Shown here piece after piece: positions 32,043 to 41,996 of a stretch of DNA of 49,504 nt (position 1 is the stretch's first letter; the number at the start of each line of letters is the position of its first letter). Source of the DNA: Alphaproteobacteria bacterium CG11_big_fil_rev_8_21_14_0_20_39_49 (GTDB lineage: Bacteria; Pseudomonadota; Alphaproteobacteria; Rickettsiales; UBA6187). A program made the translations under genes and the position numbers. Under the pieces are notes generated by a model. The model made no database searches. It was not told the origin of the DNA and was given only the letters and a program-made list of their open reading frames with translations. The stretch lies in assembly GCA_002787635.1 (NCBI GenBank), contig PCXK01000026.1:1-49504 (forward strand), read 5' to 3'.

Positions 32043-33050
32043 CTAGCCGTTATTTTCTGTTGTTTCGCCACCCATTTCGGCATCAGGAGATTTTCCTTCT
32101 TCGGCATCACCTTCTAAAGAGGCAGGCTCTTCGGACTCATTCTGGATTTCAGGCTCCGGCTCTTTGCTTGCAGAAGCGATAATTTCAATATCAGCCTTTT
32201 CTACGGCACTTTTTACATAATTTTGTATAGCTTCCTGATATAAGGTACGAGCAAGGAAGTTCTTAACCTGATCATAAGGTGCAGGTTCTGCCGCTTCTTT
32301 TGACTCCAATTTTACCACATGCCAGCCGAACTGTGTTTTAACAGGCTCGGAAATTCCTCCTATCTCTGTAGAATTCAAAGAACTCTCAAGCTCAGGTATC
32401 ATATTACCTTCAATAAGGTATCCTAAGTCACCGCCTATAAGAGCTGTTTTATCATCAATTGACTTATCTTTAGCAACTTGCTCAAAAGATTTTGTCTTAA
32501 GAAGATTTATAACTTTTTTTGCCTCAGACTCTGTTTTTACAAGTATGTGCTTAACTTTATACTGGCTTTTACCCTCTAAAGCGGCTTTTTCTTTTTCATA
32601 ACGCTGCTTTATAGTTTCGTCCGTTACCTGATCTTTCGCCATTTGTGCAAGGAATTCTTCCTTGATTACATTTTCCTTAAATGCATCAACTCTTTCCCTG
32701 ACATTCTCTTTATCAGCCGTACCCTTTTTATAAGCATCTTCCAATATCATTCTTTGTGCGGCAAGCTCCCTTATAACAAGGAATTTTGTTTCCTCGTCAA
32801 GTTGTGCGAAGCTTGAACCTTTCGCACCCTGAACCATATTCGAGAATTGTTTTTCGGCTTCAGAACTATATACGGGTTTACCGTTAACCTCAGCAACCAC
32901 AACATCGTCGGCTTTCTTTGCAGAACGCATCGGAGAAGTATCAATCTTGCCCCCGTTAAGCACGAAATAAACAGCGGCAACAATAACCGTTACCCCCGCC
33001 GCAACCATAAAAAATAAATTTTTTGAAGAGTTCTTTTTTGACCTTCTCAT
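32043..33050 (-). CDS. Membrane-anchored parvulin-type peptidyl-prolyl isomerase
   Basis: The 335-residue protein has an N-terminal anchor (NLFFMVAAGVTVIVAAVYFV), a SurA/PrsA-like helical N-domain (EAEKQFSNMVQGAKGSSFAQ), and a parvulin domain at about 160-260 (YKVKHILVKTESEAKKVINL ... ALIGGDLGYLIEGNMIPELE ... TQFGWHVVKLESKE). The C-terminal tail is about 40 residues of Glu/Pro-rich low complexity. It probably folds outer-membrane or secreted proteins, such as the autotransporter nearby. GGAG precedes the ATG. Confidence 0.88.
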   Translation of the reverse strand: MRRSKKNSSKNLFFMVAAGVTVIVAAVYFVLNGGKIDTSPMRSAKKADDVVVAEVNGKPVYSSEAEKQFSNMVQGAKGSSFAQLDEETKFLVIRELAAQRMILEDAYKKGTADKENVRERVDAFKENVIKEEFLAQMAKDQVTDETIKQRYEKEKAALEGKSQYKVKHILVKTESEAKKVINLLKTKSFEQVAKDKSIDDKTALIGGDLGYLIEGNMIPELESSLNSTEIGGISEPVKTQFGWHVVKLESKEAAEPAPYDQVKNFLARTLYQEAIQNYVKSAVEKADIEIIASASKEPEPEIQNESEEPASLEGDAEEGKSPDAEMGGETTENNG

Positions 33051-33129
33051 TTTTGACTCCTGATTTTTACATAAAACTTTAAGCTAAAGATATAGGACAA
33101 TATTAAAAACATGGCAAGTAAAATAAAAT

Positions 33130-33972
33130 CTACCCGTTGTTTTTATACTGGCATTTTAAAGACTTATTAATTATTTCATTCCAATGCCGTTCCCACCCCT
33201 TATGATGGGTAACGTCGGGCAAATTGACAAGCTCAACGCATCCTTTTGTACTATCTACCTTTTTAGCAAAATTCTCTGCAATAACAGGCGGCACGACCGT
33301 ATCATCTATACCCGACAAATACATTTGCGGCAGCCCCTTTAAATCATCGGCAAAATCGGCTGCATTTAGCGAGTCATTAAGTTGGTCTACTTTGTGGTAT
33401 TTGTTAAAAGCGACATGATCCAGATTTCCGGCAACGCTTCTAAAAGACAAAACATCATCACGGGTAGCGGCTAATATCGCAGCTATCGCACCACCGCCTG
33501 AAAATCCTATAAGATTAATTTTGTCCACTTTAGTATAGGTCTTGATATTATCAACAGCCTGCCCCAAAGAATCAACAACTAGCTTTGAATACTTACTTCC
33601 GCTCCAGAATTTTGCATCGCACAATCGGTCTGATTTTAAGTCAACATACTGGCACGGTCTTGCCAGATATATCACGTTCTCGGACTTGTCTAAAGATGCA
33701 AGTTTTAGTGCAACAGGATTTTTCGGTGTCGGGTTAACCGATAACCGTCCGGCAGATGCCCAGGCAAAGCCATCGCCTTCGATATATATGTTAGCCGGTT
33801 TTGCAGGATTTGTAATCCTTTGGTAAGACATAACGGAAAAGCCATCGGTTTGCACCAATGACCTTTCCATCATATTTTTCAAAGCTATACCGTCTGCTAT
33901 CGCAAGCCTTTTAGGCATGGGGTTGTATGTGCATGATGATATAAAAAATAATATAAATAAAATTATAGGCAT
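33130..33972 (-). CDS. Alpha/beta hydrolase lipoprotein
   Basis: The 280-residue protein starts with a lipoprotein-like signal (LFFISSC, Cys14). Alpha/beta hydrolase elements are an oxyanion-like EGDG (65-68), the nucleophile elbow GFSGGG (Ser158), an acid near SGIDDTVVPP and the histidine in VTHHKGW. The substrate is unknown; an esterase or peptidase is plausible. It is followed by the foldase gene about 80 bases downstream on the same strand. Confidence 0.78.
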   Translation of the reverse strand: MPIILFILFFISSCTYNPMPKRLAIADGIALKNMMERSLVQTDGFSVMSYQRITNPAKPANIYIEGDGFAWASAGRLSVNPTPKNPVALKLASLDKSENVIYLARPCQYVDLKSDRLCDAKFWSGSKYSKLVVDSLGQAVDNIKTYTKVDKINLIGFSGGGAIAAILAATRDDVLSFRSVAGNLDHVAFNKYHKVDQLNDSLNAADFADDLKGLPQMYLSGIDDTVVPPVIAENFAKKVDSTKGCVELVNLPDVTHHKGWERHWNEIINKSLKCQYKNNG

Positions 33973-34023
33973 TGCTAACTAAACATAGTTTTTGTACTTA
34001 ATATAAAAGCCTTTTAATGTTTT

Positions 34024-34094
34024 TGTCATGCTGAATTTATTTCAGCATCTTCTTTTACTTTTAAAAGACCCTGAAACAAGTTCAGGGTGACATG
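34024..34094. repeat. Palindromic intergenic repeat A, copy 3
   Basis: This is nearly identical to copies at 128 and 3421. Its left flank (33980-34023, CATAGTTTTTGTA ... TTTTTGTCATGC) aligns in reverse with the right part of the element at 48309-48448, suggesting that repeat A is the core of a longer MITE-like element. Confidence 0.8.
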
Positions 34095-34132
34095 TTAACT
34101 ATTAAACTTACAATTCCAAATATAGCTTCATC

Positions 34133-35710
34133 TTAAGAGATCAACGTACATGATAAAGCCATTTTTTTAAGAGCCTGCTCCGTAAGTTTTCTAAGCTCTT
34201 CTTCTATCTGTTTTTCATCTGTTATTTTTTGATTATTGTTATTTACTACCAATTCTCCTTTCAAAACATGTTTTTTCAGACTTTCCACGATTGCTTTTAA
34301 ATCATTTTCACCATTTACATATTGAATTAATACCCTTCCAAAAAGGTCTATACTAACTTTGTTAGCAAGCTGATTAGTAACCCAGTCGGTATATGTTGCC
34401 TGATATCTTGCAAGCTCAGATGCCTTAGGTTTTTCTGAAACAGATGTAACATACGCAGGAGCTTGTGACGATATATCAAGATTGTTTGAGAAAATCAGTA
34501 TTAACATTTTATTTAATAACGATTCTTCAAAATCATCATTTTTGATATGGCTACCCAGCCTTTTTTTCACTTCCTGAATCACACTTTTGACCGATACCGC
34601 CTTGTTTTCTTCAACGATATATAGCAATGCGGTCAATAAATATTTATCATTTACCTGAAACTGATTGCCTCCCCGTGATTTTTTAAAAGTAAAAGGTTTG
34701 TTTGCAGAAGGATCGACATCCTTTACGTCGAAGTCCGGCACTATATCAGAACTTACGTAAAACTCTTTTAATTTAGAACTATTTATAGTTCTATTTATCT
34801 TTGTACCTTTTTTGCATAACAGCGTAGAACGGAAACGTCTGTTACGTATAAAGTCCATATATTGCTCGGCTCTTACTATGTCGTTACCGACTTTCTTGAG
34901 AACTTCGGCAGTTTCTTTGGGAAAATTACCTATAAACATAGTAGCAACGGAGGCATCGCCCAGATATTGCAGATTATTCTCATTTGCTTTTTTCATGAAT
35001 TCATGAAAATAAAAAGGCTCATTATTTTCTTCCAGATGGTCGTGTATAAGATACGAGTCGGAACAATTACTAAGTGTGTCTATTTCATTTTGGATAAATT
35101 TAGTATATGCCGTATCGGTGTTTGTGCCGTTTCCGTGTTTTATAAAATTAAGCAGTAACCTTGCCTCCCTTATCTTGTCGCTAGGGTTATTAAAATTACC
35201 CGTATGGTAGAGCATCATTTCCCTTATGCTTCTGACTACACCCCAACCGGGCAATGTATTATAACTTATATAGGCAATTCCTTTGTCACTTAGATTTTTA
35301 TCACAAATCTCAAATATCTTGTCCTGAATATCTTTTGGCACCCATGACAATATTCCATGTACTATTATATAATCGAATTTACCGAGCTTTGCATCTATAT
35401 CGGCTATAGAAATCCCTTTAAATTCAAGGTTTGTGAGTCCCATTTTTTCTTTATGTTTATTTGCCTCGGCTATTTGTACCGAAGAATAATCCACACCCAC
35501 AAACTCGCTATCGGGAAATTTTATTGCCATCGGTATCATGTTACCGCCACTGGCACAGCCAAGTTCTAAAACTCTGGCTTTTTTCGGATTTACAGCATCT
35601 GCATCAAAAAATCTTGCAACCGTATAAAGATGTTCAGGATGAGTATTTGAGTAAGGATAACTTATATAAGGAACTACATCATAATCATTCTGTATTTTTT
35701 CAGCCGCCAT
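34133..35710 (-). CDS. SAM-dependent methyltransferase with methyltransferase-regulatory domain (rickettsial PKMT-like)
   Basis: The 525-residue protein has a class I SAM fold: motif I VLELGCASGGN (48-58), EFVGVDYSSVQIAEANK, FDYIIVHGILSWVP and AYISYNTLPGWGVVRSIREM. The middle part (about 200-300, with IHDHLEENNEPFYFHEFMKK and FIRNRRFRSTLLCKKG) is the regulatory domain found in rickettsial protein-lysine methyltransferases that modify outer-membrane protein OmpB. The autotransporter gene lies immediately upstream on the same strand, beyond a terminator. The specific substrate is inferred from context only. AGAGG precedes the ATG. Confidence 0.82.
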   Translation of the reverse strand: MAAEKIQNDYDVVPYISYPYSNTHPEHLYTVARFFDADAVNPKKARVLELGCASGGNMIPMAIKFPDSEFVGVDYSSVQIAEANKHKEKMGLTNLEFKGISIADIDAKLGKFDYIIVHGILSWVPKDIQDKIFEICDKNLSDKGIAYISYNTLPGWGVVRSIREMMLYHTGNFNNPSDKIREARLLLNFIKHGNGTNTDTAYTKFIQNEIDTLSNCSDSYLIHDHLEENNEPFYFHEFMKKANENNLQYLGDASVATMFIGNFPKETAEVLKKVGNDIVRAEQYMDFIRNRRFRSTLLCKKGTKINRTINSSKLKEFYVSSDIVPDFDVKDVDPSANKPFTFKKSRGGNQFQVNDKYLLTALLYIVEENKAVSVKSVIQEVKKRLGSHIKNDDFEESLLNKMLILIFSNNLDISSQAPAYVTSVSEKPKASELARYQATYTDWVTNQLANKVSIDLFGRVLIQYVNGENDLKAIVESLKKHVLKGELVVNNNNQKITDEKQIEEELRKLTEQALKKMALSCTLIS

Positions 35711-35818
35711 TTATACCTCTTAAACTTTTTATATTTTTATTCATAACCCGAAATTGATAAGCCCTCACCGACCTAAAGTCAACCGATAACAAACCTGATT
35801 TACGGCATTGATAAAAAA

Positions 35819-35846
35819 AGGCTCCCATACCTTGGCATGGGAGCCT
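35819..35846 (-). terminator. Rho-independent terminator of the autotransporter gene
   Basis: AGGCTCCCAT (35819-35828) and ATGGGAGCCT (35837-35846) form a perfect 10-bp stem; on the minus strand it is followed by seven T residues (complement of 35812-35819). It lies 26 bases after the autotransporter stop. Confidence 0.9.
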
Positions 35847-35871
35847 AATTTGTTAGATTTCTAACTTATAA

Positions 35872-38800
35872 TTAGAAAGCAAAACGAGCTTTTACAGCAC
35901 CGCTATGAGAATTGTAATCCTCTTTGCTTGCCCAGTCATAGTCGAAAGAAACAGTTACATTGTCCTGAGCCAGAACATCTAAGCCCAAACCAACGTTGAA
36001 CTGATGTTGAGCAACGTCAGCACCTTTAGTGGTGAATTGAGTTGCAGCAGCTCCAACAAAGTTGTTTTTAGCTTCTTGCTCATCACCGATTAGGTCATAA
36101 GTCCAGCTAGTGCTGATTTCAGGTATGTAAGTCATTGAACCGTCAACGATCGGGTAGTTCAACTTAACACCGATATCGGTCTTCAAGCTGTGAAGATCTT
36201 CGTTGTCAACAGTTAGAGCTTGCGCACTACCGGTCTCAGTGTAGCTATCAAGTGCTAAGTAGTTATATTTTAATGAAGCTACAGGAGTAACGTTTAAGCC
36301 ACCCTCAACGTCCATTTTATAACCACCGCCAACTTTGATAGTATATTGCTGACCGTCAAAGTCGCCTTTAGCTTGGTTATTGATAGCACCTACAACGATG
36401 TTACGAGTAGTATCAAACTTGTTCATAGTGAAACCTAACAAGCCGTCGGTAAACCACTTACCGTAGTCATGAGTACCGTATAAGCTTAACTGGTAAGAAT
36501 CAATATCGGTATCACCGTTAGCAGAATCAGCTTCAGTTGATGCGTAAGCAAAGCTTGCACCCACTTTAGTTTCTTCGCTAAGAGCAGTATCGGCACCGAT
36601 TCCGAAACCGATAGTATCAGCCTGATAACCTTTTACGCCTTTACGATCATCTTGGTCAGCGGCAGTACCGAATACTTCACCCCAAACACCATGATTGTAA
36701 GACATGCCACCGGCTGCAACACCTGTACCGGAAATACCTGCCAACTGGTCTAAACGGTTACCTACAACACCGAATCCCGCTTCAGCAGCAGCCGTAGCAG
36801 CAGCGTTGATAGCACCTGACATTTCAGGATTAAGAGTTTCAAGGGCAGACTCAACACCGGCAGCTGAAGATATGCTTTGTAACTCACCTTGTAATGAGCC
36901 AATGCCTGCGTTACCGGCAGCACCAATAGCTTCAAGTGCAGTACCTACGGCAGACTCGTTCGCTTTAGACGAAGAAGACTGGTAAGTATTAGCACGTGCA
37001 GCTGTGGCTATAAGGTCAGCCGTATCAGTACCTTGCGATATAGTAAAGCTTAACGCATAAGAGTTATCAGTTGCGGCAGTTACAGTTGGAACTGTAGCAG
37101 TACCTGTAGTCTCACCGTCAACTAATATATACGTATCACCGGCAGCTATGAAACCTGAGTCACTAGCAACCTGAATGTCAAAAGTAGCATTAGTAGCATC
37201 AATACTGTTACCGACACCTGAAATTACCAACTGACCTATTGAGTCAGTTCCGTCATTAACTTCTTTAACGTAGTGTTGATATTTAACCGAGCCTGCTGTT
37301 GTAGCTGTAATAGCATCATCGACATCAACCTGAACACCAGTATCAAAACGAACCGTGGCATTAGAACCGGTAGCGTCCCAAGTTTCAATGAATGAATCGG
37401 CGGTGAATCTAACCACATCAGTTGAATCGGTAGAGTCAATATTAACTGTTCCGATATTAGCTGCAGCAGACGTACCTAAAGCACCGGTGAACACTGAAGA
37501 ACCGGAAACGTTAATGTTACCTTCGTCAGTTGTAGTTGAAGTAATATTACCGGTAACATCTGAATTGTCAACAAGTGTTAAATTACCGTCAACTGCAAAG
37601 TTCAGGTTATCAGTACCGACTGTAATATCACCGGTAACTTTAGTAGTGCCTGCACCGGTCAGGTCGATACCTTTAGAGAAAATATTACCTACAAATTCAG
37701 TAGTAGTAGCTGTGTTTGCAGAAATAATATTTAATAAGTGAGCTGAACTTGTACCCACATTACCCGTAATAACTGTTCCTGCACCGTCGGCAATGTTTAA
37801 TATACCCTGATTATTAGTAGAAGTTGTAATGTTAGCAGTAACATCTTTTGTAGCAGCAATATCTAACTGACCGGTAGTGCTTGCAGCATTTGCAAAGTTA
37901 ATAGTCGTTGCAAAGATGTCACCGGTAGTGGCAACGGTACCGGCAGCAGTGCTGTTAACAGTTAATAACTTAAGAACTTTACCGGTAGCACCAACGTCAC
38001 CGGTCATAGTACCGGCACCGGCAAAAGTAAGAGTACCGGTGTTAGTGGTGGTGGTGGTTACAGCACCTTCTAGCTCTTTAGTTGCCGCAACCGCAAATGA
38101 GCCGTCGCCTGCAAAGTTTAGCGTTTGAGTGTCAACATCTTCACTTACGGTAACAGCACCAGCATTAATTGTTATAAGCTTTAATGCATTGGCACCATCA
38201 TTACCTAAAGTTCCGGTCACTGTACCGGCACCAAGGAATGTAATTGTACCATTATTATCGGTAGTAGCCGTTACAGCACCTTCAATTGTTTTACCGCTAG
38301 CAACCGATAGAACTCCGTCATTGGCAAAGTTAATAGTAGTTGCTGCAATATCTCCGGAAGACGTAACTGTTTTAGCACCGGTAATAGTAACTAAATTAAG
38401 CTCGTTACCAGCTACAACACCAATATCCCCTGTCATAGTTGCATCACCGGCAAAAGTAAGTTTACCGGTATTAGCTGTTTCGGTTGTAACCGCACCAGAT
38501 AAAGTTTTTGTATCGGCTATAGAAACCGTACCATCAGCATCAAAGTATAACGGAGCATAAACATCACCGCTAATTGTAAGGGTTCCTGTAGAGTTTTGGC
38601 TTAATCTTTTTATTGAAACAGAAGAAGTACCAACATTGCCGGTTAATAACTGTGCATTAGTACCGTCAAACTGAAGCGTACCTTCGCCGGTAGTAGTTGC
38701 CGTAACGTTACCGACTACGTCTTTATTATCTGCAACGGTAATTGTTCCATCTGCTCCAAAGTTAACTGTATTTATCCAGTTATCTCCGGCTAGGGCAAGA

Positions 38801-39447
38801 GTTTTGCCGGCACTATCCATATTCAATGTCCCGAGAGCCGTACCACCTGCACCAATATCTCCTCCAACAGACGAGTTATTCGTTGTACCGGAAATAGTAA
38901 TTGTACCATTTCCATTTGAACCGGCAGTTACTGCACCCGATAGAGCGGCACCGGCATTAAAGGCTATAGAGCCGTTTTTACCGGAAGTGAAATCTAATGT
39001 AGCACCGGTATGCAAACCACCAATTGTAACAGTAGCAGTTTCTGTTATGTTAGTATCCAATGCGTTTACAGCACCAGATATACTAACAGTGCTTGAAGCA
39101 CCGCTAAAGTTCAAAACACCAAGGTCGTTAGTCCCGGCCGTACCGATAGTTCCGGTCGCAACAGAAGAGCCACTGAATGTTAAAGTACCAACACCATCAG
39201 CATTAGCCGCTCCTATAACAATTCCACCATCACCAACGGCAACACCGTCAGCTACAGTAAATATCTCATCTGTACCGGCAGCAGGAGCAGAAAATATACC
39301 GGCATTACCGGCTGTAAGTGCCGTAGTACTACCATCATCAACGTTATCCGTCTGAGTAGCAGCTAATGCACCGCCGGCAGCTAATGCACCTATTGTGAAG
39401 GCTGACGCCGTCGTCAATAGTGTTTTTCTAAAAGATTTTGTAATCAT
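35872..39447 (-). CDS. Autotransporter adhesin-like protein (OmpB/Sca-like layout)
   Basis: The 1191-residue protein has a signal peptide (to about residue 30, FTIGALAAGGALAA). The passenger is Thr/Ala/Gly/Asn-rich, contains at least six imperfect repeats of about 63-70 residues between about 215 and 660 (INFANDGVLSVASGKTIEGA, LNFAGDGSFAVAATKELEGA, INFANAASTTGQLDIAATK), and would fold as a beta-helix. A linker with QGELQSISSAAGVESALETL leads to a C-terminal beta-barrel from about 920 (GVWGEVFGTAADQDD) ending in KARFAF. Passenger lysines recur at one repeat position (ADTK, ASGK, AATK). It is likely surface exposed. AAGG precedes the ATG. Confidence 0.9.
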   Translation of the reverse strand: MITKSFRKTLLTTASAFTIGALAAGGALAATQTDNVDDGSTTALTAGNAGIFSAPAAGTDEIFTVADGVAVGDGGIVIGAANADGVGTLTFSGSSVATGTIGTAGTNDLGVLNFSGASSTVSISGAVNALDTNITETATVTIGGLHTGATLDFTSGKNGSIAFNAGAALSGAVTAGSNGNGTITISGTTNNSSVGGDIGAGGTALGTLNMDSAGKTLALAGDNWINTVNFGADGTITVADNKDVVGNVTATTTGEGTLQFDGTNAQLLTGNVGTSSVSIKRLSQNSTGTLTISGDVYAPLYFDADGTVSIADTKTLSGAVTTETANTGKLTFAGDATMTGDIGVVAGNELNLVTITGAKTVTSSGDIAATTINFANDGVLSVASGKTIEGAVTATTDNNGTITFLGAGTVTGTLGNDGANALKLITINAGAVTVSEDVDTQTLNFAGDGSFAVAATKELEGAVTTTTTNTGTLTFAGAGTMTGDVGATGKVLKLLTVNSTAAGTVATTGDIFATTINFANAASTTGQLDIAATKDVTANITTSTNNQGILNIADGAGTVITGNVGTSSAHLLNIISANTATTTEFVGNIFSKGIDLTGAGTTKVTGDITVGTDNLNFAVDGNLTLVDNSDVTGNITSTTTDEGNINVSGSSVFTGALGTSAAANIGTVNIDSTDSTDVVRFTADSFIETWDATGSNATVRFDTGVQVDVDDAITATTAGSVKYQHYVKEVNDGTDSIGQLVISGVGNSIDATNATFDIQVASDSGFIAAGDTYILVDGETTGTATVPTVTAATDNSYALSFTISQGTDTADLIATAARANTYQSSSSKANESAVGTALEAIGAAGNAGIGSLQGELQSISSAAGVESALETLNPEMSGAINAAATAAAEAGFGVVGNRLDQLAGISGTGVAAGGMSYNHGVWGEVFGTAADQDDRKGVKGYQADTIGFGIGADTALSEETKVGASFAYASTEADSANGDTDIDSYQLSLYGTHDYGKWFTDGLLGFTMNKFDTTRNIVVGAINNQAKGDFDGQQYTIKVGGGYKMDVEGGLNVTPVASLKYNYLALDSYTETGSAQALTVDNEDLHSLKTDIGVKLNYPIVDGSMTYIPEISTSWTYDLIGDEQEAKNNFVGAAATQFTTKGADVAQHQFNVGLGLDVLAQDNVTVSFDYDWASKEDYNSHSGAVKARFAF

Positions 39448-39686
39448 TTTAATAATACCTTTTTATAGTTATTAACAATTTTTATAAAAATTATTAACGT
39501 TTTCATACAAATTTTAAAAACAAGCATGAGAAACGTTCAGTTGCAAAAAACAACTAGTCTCTATTCTTATATTGTAAATAGAGATATTAAAACTACAAAT
39601 TGCAATTGTTGTAAATTCAGGAACTTTGTGTGGCATTATTACAACTGGATTTTAAGCAGAATTTGAATTTCATTTACATGTAATTG
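39448..39686 (-). promoter_or_regulatory. Upstream region of the autotransporter gene
   Basis: This AT-rich stretch holds no gene. It contains an imperfect inverted repeat AACGTTTTCAT ... ATGAGAAACGTT (39496-39538), a small hairpin AGTTG/CAACT (39539-39555) and TCTCTATT/AATAGAGA (39558-39584). These could form 5'-UTR structure on the transcript; no promoter boxes can be placed with confidence. Confidence 0.3.
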
Positions 39687-39840
39687 TCATTCCACGAATT
39701 TGTTTATTAAAACAAATTATAGTGGAATCCACATTTAAAAAAGTTAGGAAACTTTTTTAATATCGAAAAGTTTTCCTAAACTTTTCGAATTGGATCCCAT
39801 GGTAAAAAATTTCTCCTAAATTTTTTCCATAGGATGACAG
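39687..39840. repeat. Composite palindromic repeat C (four stacked hairpins)
   Basis: It begins TGTCATTCCAC and ends CATAGGATGACAG. Between these are hairpins GAATTTGTTT/AAACAAATT, AAAAAAGTT/AACTTTTTT, CGAAAAGTTT/AAACTTTTCG and CCATGG-TAAAAAATTT/AAATTTTTTCCATAGG. The loops keep a CCTAA or TTAGG core. The first part recurs at 49415-49504. A fragment of repeat A follows at 39966-39989. No gene is seen in 39448-39992. Confidence 0.85.
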
Positions 39841-39992
39841 AATACGTAAATTAAATTCATATTTACTATAGAATTTATGATAGCATTGCTATAGATTTAA
39901 GGTCTAAGATAGGCAAGATCGATATGCGTGTTATAATTTGACATACCGAGAATAAAAGATGTACCAAATAAATTCAGCATGACAAAAACAAC

Positions 39993-41996
39993 CTAAACAT
40001 CAAGATTAGCTTTAAACTCGTCTCCCATAACCGCACTTTGCTCGGTGATGAATTTGTATCTAAGTTCGGGTTTTTTGCCCATAAGTTCTTCAACTCTTGT
40101 TGCTGCCAGTTCCTGTTTGTCTTCATCTATAGAGACTTTCAGCAACACACGGCTTTCGGGGTTCATGGTGGTTTCTTTTAGCTGTGCAGGGGTCATCTCG
40201 CCCAATCCCTTGAAGCGTCCCACATCAACGTTGCCCCTGCCTTTTTCAAGCTCTTTAACCAGCCTGTTTTTTTCAGATTCGTCCGAGGCATAAAATGATT
40301 TAGTGCCTTGCGTAACCCTAAATAGCGGCGGCTGAGCCAGATATAAGTGTCCCTGCTTTATCATTTTAGGCATGAATTTATAAAAATACGTCATAAGCAA
40401 TGAAGCTATATGCGCCCCGTCTACATCAGCATCGGTCATTATGATAATTTTTTCATAACGCAAATCTTCTTCCCTGTATGCTTCACCGACACCGCACCCG
40501 AATGCCAGCCCCATATCTTTTATTTCCTGATTCTGCATTATTTTATCACGGGTAGCAGAAGCTACGTTAAGTATCTTTCCCCTAAGAGGCAAAATTGCCT
40601 GTGTTTCTCTGTTCCTTGCCATTTTAGCGGAGCCACCTGCCGAATCACCCTCCACAAGAAATATCTCAGTCCCCTCCGGTGCCTGCCTTGTACAGTCGGC
40701 AAGTTTACCCGGAAGCCTGATTTTCTGTACGACGGTTTTACGCACTATTTCCCTTGTCTGCCTGCGGCTTAAACGTTCTTCCGCCCTATCCACTACAAAG
40801 CCCAACAGCTCCAAAGCGGCATCTTTATTATCTGTCAGCCAGTGGTCGAAGCGGTCTTTTATGGCATGTTCTACCAGCCTGATAACCTCACGGTTAGATA
40901 GCTTGTCTTTAGTCTGCCCCTGAAATTGCGGATTCGGTATGAACAAAGATATAATGCCGTGTACGGTATTGAAAACATCATCGGCGGTAATACTGCCTGC
41001 TTTTTTATTTCCCGCAAGCTCCCCGAATTCCCTCAAACCCTTGAACAATGCGTTACGCAAGCCTGTTTCATGGGTTCCGCCTTGCGGAGTCGGCACGGTA
41101 TTACAATATGAACGGGTTTTCACATCACGCAAATATGCCCAGTGAACCGCCCACTCAACCCGTCCGGCTTTTTCAGGAAAAACCCCTTCACCCGTAAACG
41201 GTTCATCGGTAACGGTGCTTTCCTTTTTGATGGAGGACACAAGATAATCTGCTATACCGTTAGGAAAGCGGATAATATCACTTGCAGGAGCTTTGTTTTT
41301 CGCATTTTCATCTATAAGGCTTTCGGCACAGTTCCATCTTATTTCCACGCCCTTAAAAAGATAGGCTTTAGATTTTGCCTGATTATATAATCTGTGCGGT
41401 CTGAACTTTGTTCCTTTATCGAATATACTATCATCAGGGTAGAATGTTATTCTGGTTCCGTACTCCTTGGGTTTACACTCCCCCACTATCTCAAGCTTGC
41501 TTGTAGCATCGCCTTTTGAGTATGTCTGCCTGTATATTTTTTCATCACGCTTTACTTCCACTTCCAGTTTTTCAGAAAGTGCGTTAACCACCGATATACC
41601 CACTCCATGCAGTCCGCCTGAGGTATAGTACACTTTATTAGAGAATTTTCCGCCTGAATGCAGGGTTGTAAGTATAACCTCTAATGCCGATTTATCGGGG
41701 TATTTAGGGTGTGGGTCAACAGGGATACCGCGTCCGTTATCGGCGATTGTTATACTGCCGTCCTCATGCATGCTTATTTCGATATATGTGGCAAAACCGG
41801 CTACCGCTTCGTCCATCGAGTTATCGAAAACTTCCGATACCAGATGATGCCTTGCAGCCTCGTCCGTTCCGCCTATATACATACCCGGTCTGTGCCGCAC
41901 GGGTTCAAGCCCCTCTAATACCTCGATATCAACTGCCGTATATTCATTTTTGGGCTGCTGCACTTTAGTAGGGTTTGCATTAAATAAATCTGACAT
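39993..41996 (-). CDS. parE: DNA topoisomerase IV subunit B
   Basis: The 667-residue GHKL type II topoisomerase B subunit has VRHRPGMYIGGTDEAARHHL, DNSMDEAVAGFA, GRGIPVDPHPKYPDKSALEV, HSGGKFSNKVYYTSGGLHGV, the TOPRIM motifs EIFLVEGDSAGGSAK and IIMTDADVDGAHI, and GRFKGLGEMTPAQLKETTM. The R[H/K]RPGMYIGGTDE form and the length identify ParE rather than GyrB. It decatenates chromosomes with ParC, whose gene is not in the window. Confidence 0.95.
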   Translation of the reverse strand: MSDLFNANPTKVQQPKNEYTAVDIEVLEGLEPVRHRPGMYIGGTDEAARHHLVSEVFDNSMDEAVAGFATYIEISMHEDGSITIADNGRGIPVDPHPKYPDKSALEVILTTLHSGGKFSNKVYYTSGGLHGVGISVVNALSEKLEVEVKRDEKIYRQTYSKGDATSKLEIVGECKPKEYGTRITFYPDDSIFDKGTKFRPHRLYNQAKSKAYLFKGVEIRWNCAESLIDENAKNKAPASDIIRFPNGIADYLVSSIKKESTVTDEPFTGEGVFPEKAGRVEWAVHWAYLRDVKTRSYCNTVPTPQGGTHETGLRNALFKGLREFGELAGNKKAGSITADDVFNTVHGIISLFIPNPQFQGQTKDKLSNREVIRLVEHAIKDRFDHWLTDNKDAALELLGFVVDRAEERLSRRQTREIVRKTVVQKIRLPGKLADCTRQAPEGTEIFLVEGDSAGGSAKMARNRETQAILPLRGKILNVASATRDKIMQNQEIKDMGLAFGCGVGEAYREEDLRYEKIIIMTDADVDGAHIASLLMTYFYKFMPKMIKQGHLYLAQPPLFRVTQGTKSFYASDESEKNRLVKELEKGRGNVDVGRFKGLGEMTPAQLKETTMNPESRVLLKVSIDEDKQELAATRVEELMGKKPELRYKFITEQSAVMGDEFKANLDV

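Noticed and set aside
37355-39355. Long plus-strand frames opposite the autotransporter (128, 83, 143 and 183 codons)
   Set aside because: They mirror the repetitive Thr/Ala/Val codons of the autotransporter on the other strand; composition alone keeps them open.
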